Positions 6,587-9,835 of a stretch of DNA of 9,835 nt are shown piece after piece (position 1 is the first letter of the stretch; each line of letters starts with the position of its first letter). The position numbers were made by a program, and so were the translations under genes. Origin of the DNA: Clostridiales bacterium. GTDB taxonomy: Bacteria > Bacillota > Clostridia > Oscillospirales > Acutalibacteraceae. Location of the stretch: assembly GCA_019416395.1 (NCBI GenBank), contig DXXH01000078.1:1-9835 (forward strand), in the 5' to 3' direction. The notes beneath the pieces were generated by a model, which was not told the origin of the DNA, did no database searches, and saw only the letters and a list, made by a program, of their open reading frames with translations.

Positions 6587-8166
6587 AAGAAATTCGCGTA
6601 TTGGACTGCACCCTTCGGGACGGCGGCTATTGCAACGACTGCCATTTTGGCTTTGAGAATGAAAAATACATTGTGGAGAGCCTGCTCCAAGCGGGAGTGG
6701 ACATTGTGGAGTGCGGCTTTTTGACGCAGAAGGTGGAGTACCGGGAAGATTATTCCCGGTATACCTCTCTGGACCAGGTGGCTCGGATCCTGCCGGAAGA
6801 CCGGCGCGGAAAGCTGTTTGTGGTGCTCATGGACTACGGCACTTACCGGGCGGAAGATCTGCCCCAGTGGGACGGAAGTTCTGTGGACGGGATCCGTGTG
6901 ACATTCCACAAGAAAGACCTGGAACCCGCTATGGAACTTGCCCGCCAGGTGATGGAAAAAGGGTATAAGGTATTTTTGCAGCCCATGGTGGCGCTGAGCT
7001 ATACGGACCAGGAATATTTGGAGCTGATCCAGCGGGCAAACCAGCTGCGTCCCTACGCCTTCTATCTGGTGGACAGCTTTGGAACCATGAAACGCAAGGA
7101 TATGCTCCGGTTCTTTTATATGATCGAGCACAACTTGGCGGAAGGCATTTGCGTGGGGTTCCATTCCCACAACAATTTGCAGCTTGCCTACGCCAATGCC
7201 CAGACCTTGGCTGATTTGCAAACCTGCCGGTCCTTGATCATCGATTCCAGCATTATGGGCATGGGCCGGGGAGCGGGGAATTTGAACACAGAGCTGTTCC
7301 TGGATTACCTCAATGACAACGCTGGCGGCCAGTATCAGGTAAAGCCCTTGCTCCGGGCCATTGACCGGGTGCTCAACGGGTTCTACCAGCAGAATTACTG
7401 GGGCTATTCCCTGCCCAACTATCTTTCCGCTAGCCACAATGTCCACCCCAACTACGCCCTGTTCCTGGCGGAGAAAAATACCCTGACCGTGGAGAATATG
7501 GATAAGATTTTCGACGCCATGGCGCCGGAGAAGCGGAACAGCTTTGACCGGGCCTATATGGAAGACCTGTACCTGCGGTACATGGACCGGGAAACGGGGG
7601 AAGGTTCCCTAGCGGCCCTGGGCCAGGCGGTGAAGGGCAAGCGGGTGCTGGTGATTGCCCCAGGAAAAAGCGCCCGGGACGAGGCGGAAAAGATAGCAGC
7701 CTTCGCCGGGGAGAATGACGTGGTTTCCGTAGGGGTAAACTTTGACTACGCCGGTTTTTCCACGGATTATATTTTCCTGAGCAACCTGCGCCGTATGGAA
7801 GAGCTGGGGAAGGGAAGCGAGGACCGGTTGATCGTCACGTCCAATATTCCCTGTCCGGAAGCGAAATACCACGTGGGCTATGCGGGACTGCTGAATCAGC
7901 CGGAAGCGGTGCGGGATAACGCCGGCCTGATGCTTCTCAAATTGCTGATTCAGTTGGGCGCTGGAGAAATTTGGCTGGCAGGCATGGACGGCTATTCCCA
8001 TGACGCCAGCGAGAACTACGCGCAGGAGCAAATGCGCATGACTGCCAAAAACCAAACGCTGGACGCCATGAACCAGGGCATGTGCCAGGCGCTGGGAGAA
8101 CTGTCCAAGCAAGTGGAGATCCATTTCCTGACAAAGCCCAAGCATGTGACATTGGAAAACGCGTAA
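6583..8166 (+). CDS. HMGL/DmpG-type aldolase fused to a GT42/DUF115-like C-terminal domain
   Basis: A 527-residue two-domain protein. Residues 1 to about 335 are an HMGL-like TIM barrel (the family of 4-hydroxy-2-oxovalerate aldolase, HMG-CoA lyase and isopropylmalate synthase): D-C-T-L-R-D-G-G-Y at 8-16 gives the catalytic Arg12 and metal ligand Asp13, HSHNN at 194-198 supplies the His-x-His metal ligands, and GMGRGAGN at 226-233 is the family glycine loop. Where DmpG has a catalytic His after R-D-G-x, this protein has Tyr16. Residues from about 345 form a second alpha/beta domain: a strand and loop KRVLVIAPGKS (353-363), then a block ending EIWLAGMDGYS (462-472). That order resembles GT42 sialyltransferases and DUF115 proteins by eye. 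The start is GTG at 6583, with AAGGAG at 6569-6574, overlapping the previous stop as GTGA. The likely role is a metal-dependent aldol reaction on a pyruvate-type substrate in glycan precursor synthesis; the reaction is inferred, not shown. Confidence 0.8.
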   Translation: MKEIRVLDCTLRDGGYCNDCHFGFENEKYIVESLLQAGVDIVECGFLTQKVEYREDYSRYTSLDQVARILPEDRRGKLFVVLMDYGTYRAEDLPQWDGSSVDGIRVTFHKKDLEPAMELARQVMEKGYKVFLQPMVALSYTDQEYLELIQRANQLRPYAFYLVDSFGTMKRKDMLRFFYMIEHNLAEGICVGFHSHNNLQLAYANAQTLADLQTCRSLIIDSSIMGMGRGAGNLNTELFLDYLNDNAGGQYQVKPLLRAIDRVLNGFYQQNYWGYSLPNYLSASHNVHPNYALFLAEKNTLTVENMDKIFDAMAPEKRNSFDRAYMEDLYLRYMDRETGEGSLAALGQAVKGKRVLVIAPGKSARDEAEKIAAFAGENDVVSVGVNFDYAGFSTDYIFLSNLRRMEELGKGSEDRLIVTSNIPCPEAKYHVGYAGLLNQPEAVRDNAGLMLLKLLIQLGAGEIWLAGMDGYSHDASENYAQEQMRMTAKNQTLDAMNQGMCQALGELSKQVEIHFLTKPKHVTLENA

Positions 8167-8202
8167 AACACGGTGGAGCACCACCACATAGACAAATGGG
8201 AA

Positions 8203-8238
8203 AGACTCGTGAGATCGCCTCACGGGTCTTTTTGTTTT
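8203..8238 (+). terminator. Intrinsic terminator closing the three-gene cassette
   Basis: An 11-bp stem AGACTCGTGAG (8203-8213) pairs with CTCACGGGTCT (8219-8229) with one G.T wobble and a 5-base loop, and runs into TTTTT at 8229-8233 followed by GTTTT. It lies 36 bases after the aldolase stop and separates that transcript from the following glycosyltransferases. A weaker GGTGG-AGCA-CCACC hairpin at 8172-8185 sits between the stop and the terminator. Confidence 0.9.
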
Positions 8239-8307
8239 GGAAAAAAGCTTGAAAAAGGCCGGTTTTTTTCTGGGAAAATGCCAGGATTGGAAAAGGCGGA
8301 ACGCATA

Positions 8308-8338
8308 TTTCCCATGGGATGGGAAACACTTCTATAAA
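8308..8338 (+). promoter_or_regulatory. Inverted repeat next to a candidate -10 box before the GT4 gene
   Basis: TTTCCCAT (8308-8315), GGG, ATGGGAAA (8319-8326) is a perfect 8-bp inverted repeat with a 3-base centre. A TATAAA box follows at 8333-8338, placing the repeat in the region between -35 and -10. With TTCCCA (8309-8314) as a poor -35 the spacing would be 18. A start near 8345 would fit the GGAGG at 8352-8356. The repeat could be an operator site or simply a small hairpin. Confidence 0.35.
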
Positions 8339-8351
8339 ACAGGATTTGGGC

Positions 8352-8356
8352 GGAGG
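8352..8356 (+). promoter_or_regulatory. Ribosome binding site that decides the TTG start of the GT4 gene
   Basis: GGAGG at 8352-8356 is followed after 9 bases by TTG at 8366. From this codon the protein reads MEKRILILATTNDF, a proper first Rossmann strand. The open frame extends upstream to a TTG at 8237, but that lies in the T tract of the preceding terminator and would add about 43 unrelated residues. Confidence 0.75.
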
Positions 8357-8365
8357 TGGCAGCGT

Positions 8366-9553
8366 TTGGAAAAGCGGATTCTGATTCTGGCTACCACCAA
8401 CGATTTCCTTTTAAAATTTGAGCGGGAAAACGTGAGGCTTTTGCAGGAGATGGGGTATGAGGTGCATTACGCCGCCAATCTCCGTGAGCCGGGGTATGTT
8501 TCCCACCTGGAGAGGATACACCGCCTGGGCGTGGAAGCCCACCATATCCCCATTGCCCGTTCCCCCTACATGATAGAGGATAACGGGCGGGCCTTGGGGG
8601 AATTGCTGGAACTGGTACGCCGGTGGAAAATTCAGGCGATTCATTTCCATACTCCGGTGGGCGGGCTGTTGGGACGCTTGGCCGGACGGTTTTCGTCCCG
8701 AAATCCGGTGGTGGTGTACACCGCCCATGGGTTTCATTTTTACCAAGGAGCGCCCCTTTATAACCGGGTGGTGTTTTACCCGGTGGAATGGAACCTGGCC
8801 CGGTACACGGACCTGTTGGTGGTCATCAACCAGGAAGATTACCTTGCGGCCAGGAAGCTTCCCTTGCGCCAAGGGGGACGGGTGTTTCGCCTGCCGGGTG
8901 TGGGGCTGGACCGGGAAGTGTTTTCGCCTTTACCCCTGGAAACCCGGGAAAGGCTGCGGGGAGAATTGGGGATTGGCCCGGAAGATTTGTTTCTCCTGTC
9001 CGTGGGGGAGCTGAACCTGAACAAAAACCATGAAGTGGTGTTGGAAGCCCTTTCCATTTTAAAACGCCGCCCTGGCGGGCTTTGCCATATCCGGTATGGG
9101 ATTTGTGGAGAAGGGTTTTCCCGGCCCCATCTGGAACGGGAAATTCAGGAAGGTGGGTTGGAACAGGTGGTGACCTTGTACGGGTACCGGCAGGATATTC
9201 CACGGTTACTGGGCTGCGCCGACGCCACTGTATTCCCTTCCCGCCGGGAAGGGTTGGGTATGGCGGGGCTGGAATCTTTGGCCATGGGAGTGCCGGTGCT
9301 GGCGGCGGATAACCGTGGGACGCGGGAATATATGGTCCACGGAAAAAACGGGCTGATTTACCCCTGGGACGACGCAGGGGGATTCGCCCGGGGAATTGCC
9401 CTGCTGCGGGGAATGGATTCCTTCCGGCGGCAGGAGCTGTCCCGGCGGTGTGTGGATTCGGTGGCGCCCTTTGACCGGAGTAAAGCCAGGGCCGCCATGA
9501 AAGCGGTGTACCGGGAAATGGACCGGAAAGTGAGGGAGCGTTATGAAAAATAA
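8366..9553 (+). CDS. GT4 family glycosyltransferase (CapM/EpsD-like)
   Basis: A 395-residue GT-B retaining glycosyltransferase of family GT4. The N-terminal acceptor domain starts KRILILATTNDF at 3-14. HFHTPVGG (93-100) and TAHGFHFYQGAP (119-130) are strongly characteristic of the capsule/exopolysaccharide branch that includes CapM- and EpsD-like enzymes. The C-terminal donor domain begins with VGELNLNKNH (213-222) and carries the E-x7-E motif, Glu295 and Glu303, in REGLGMAGLES, which contacts the nucleotide sugar. Such enzymes transfer a hexose, HexNAc or deoxysugar from a UDP or GDP donor to a lipid-linked glycan at the inner membrane face; the sugar cannot be read from sequence. The start is taken as TTG at 8366. 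The coding sequence overlaps the following GT2 gene by 11 bases. Confidence 0.88.
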   Translation: MEKRILILATTNDFLLKFERENVRLLQEMGYEVHYAANLREPGYVSHLERIHRLGVEAHHIPIARSPYMIEDNGRALGELLELVRRWKIQAIHFHTPVGGLLGRLAGRFSSRNPVVVYTAHGFHFYQGAPLYNRVVFYPVEWNLARYTDLLVVINQEDYLAARKLPLRQGGRVFRLPGVGLDREVFSPLPLETRERLRGELGIGPEDLFLLSVGELNLNKNHEVVLEALSILKRRPGGLCHIRYGICGEGFSRPHLEREIQEGGLEQVVTLYGYRQDIPRLLGCADATVFPSRREGLGMAGLESLAMGVPVLAADNRGTREYMVHGKNGLIYPWDDAGGFARGIALLRGMDSFRRQELSRRCVDSVAPFDRSKARAAMKAVYREMDRKVRERYEK

Positions 9554-9809
9554 GCCCTTGGTGAGTGTGTTGATGGGGTCCCACGATCCTTCCTGGGGAA
9601 AGCTGCGCCGGGGAGTGGAATCCCTTCAGCGGCAGACGTTGGAGAACTGGGAGCTTGTCCTTTGGGACGATGGCTCGTCCCCTCAGGGAGCCATGGTTTT
9701 GGAACAGGCGGCTTTGCTGGATTCCAGGGTGCGGCTGTACCATGGACGGGAGAACAAAGGGCTGGGGTACGGGTTGAACCGATGCGCGGAACGGGCCCGG
9801 GGCCTGTAT
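9543..9809 (+). CDS. GT2 family glycosyltransferase, N-terminal fragment cut by contig end
   Basis: 89 genuine residues of a GT-A fold family 2 glycosyltransferase. PLVSVLMGSHDP (5-16) is the first nucleotide-binding strand and loop, followed by SLQRQTLENWELVLWDDGSS (27-46) with the classic first Asp pair D42-D43 of the D-D-G-S-S motif. A YHGRENKGLGYGLNRC block (66-81) fits the usual R-x-x-x-N-x-G-x-x-x-x-x-N segment. The catalytic D-x-D and acceptor half are missing. The frame appears to continue to a TGA at 9828-9830, but those last six codons are adapter sequence, so the stop is artificial. The ATG overlaps the GT4 gene's end, with GGGAG four bases before it, so the two are co-translated. 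Confidence 0.9.
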
Positions 9810-9835
9810 CTGTCTCTTATACACATCTGACGCTG
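9810..9835. other. Sequencing adapter: Nextera/Tn5 mosaic end at contig terminus
   Basis: Bases 9810-9828 read CTGTCTCTTATACACATCT, the reverse complement of the 19-bp Tn5 mosaic end used in tagmentation libraries. The following GACGCTG matches the start of the reverse-complemented read-1 adapter. This is library sequence left on the assembly, not a genomic transposon. It creates the false C-terminal LSLIHI of the GT2 fragment and a false minus-strand start reading MYKRQ. Confidence 0.98.

Noticed and set aside
6559..7446. Minus-strand open frame of 295 codons opposite the aldolase gene
   Set aside because: The plus strand carries clear aldolase motifs; the opposite frame is a by-product of codon bias.
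8237..8365. Longer N-terminus for the GT4 protein from a TTG at 8237
   Set aside because: That codon lies in the T tract of the terminator, and the extra 43 residues do not resemble the GT4 fold. The TTG at 8366 has GGAGG at proper spacing.
8826..9824. Minus-strand open frame of 332 codons beginning MYKRQ
   Set aside because: Its start is encoded by the sequencing adapter and the rest is opposite the GT4 and GT2 genes. MYKRQ is a known translation of this adapter.
9810..9828. Genomic Tn5-like mosaic end as evidence of a transposon
   Set aside because: It is followed by synthetic read-1 adapter bases and lies exactly at the contig end, so it is a library artefact.

Overview
The window looks like a contig end from a moderately GC-rich Clostridia-type Firmicute, perhaps an Oscillospiraceae/Ruminococcaceae-like gut anaerobe. 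The reasons are strong AGGAGG-type ribosome binding sites, GTG and TTG starts, and the gene families present: an Eis-like GNAT, a HelD-type helicase, a GH172 (DUF2961) tail and a small FeMo-cofactor-family protein. This taxonomic call is inference. The last 26 bases (9810-9835) are not genomic. They match the Nextera/Tn5 mosaic-end adapter, so the true sequence stops at about 9809.

Left half (1-4517), housekeeping and accessory genes: the 3' end of a GH172 (DUF2961) gene (+) converges on an Eis-like N-acetyltransferase (-), which has a near-consensus sigma-A promoter. Divergent from it is a NifX/NifB-C-like small metallo-cluster protein with a His/Cys-rich tail (+), closed by a strong and probably bidirectional intrinsic terminator. 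Next is a gene-free block of 110-bp tandem repeats (four full units and a partial fifth). It ends three bases before the stop codon of a convergent HelD-like UvrD/Rep-family helicase (-).

Right half (4518-9809), a surface-glycan locus on the + strand: a leader region with a terminator-like hairpin precedes three closely packed genes. These are a GT52/polysialyltransferase-like glycosyltransferase (GTG start), a CMP-sugar synthetase (NeuA-like) family protein, and a two-domain protein joining an HMGL/DmpG-type aldolase to a C-terminal domain resembling GT42/DUF115 proteins. The last two overlap by 4 nt. A strong terminator closes this unit. A second unit follows: a GT4 glycosyltransferase (TTG start, inverted repeat upstream) overlapping a GT2 glycosyltransferase that is cut by the contig end.

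How the genes may work together: the most interesting proposal is that the three-gene cassette makes, CMP-activates and transfers an unusual alpha-keto-acid sugar. The aldolase would take the place of the usual PEP-dependent NeuB/KdsA synthase, the NeuA-like enzyme would activate the product, and the GT52-like enzyme would transfer it. The GT4 and GT2 enzymes would build the rest of the polysaccharide. No NeuB, NeuC or KdsA gene is visible in the window, but they could lie beyond the contig end.
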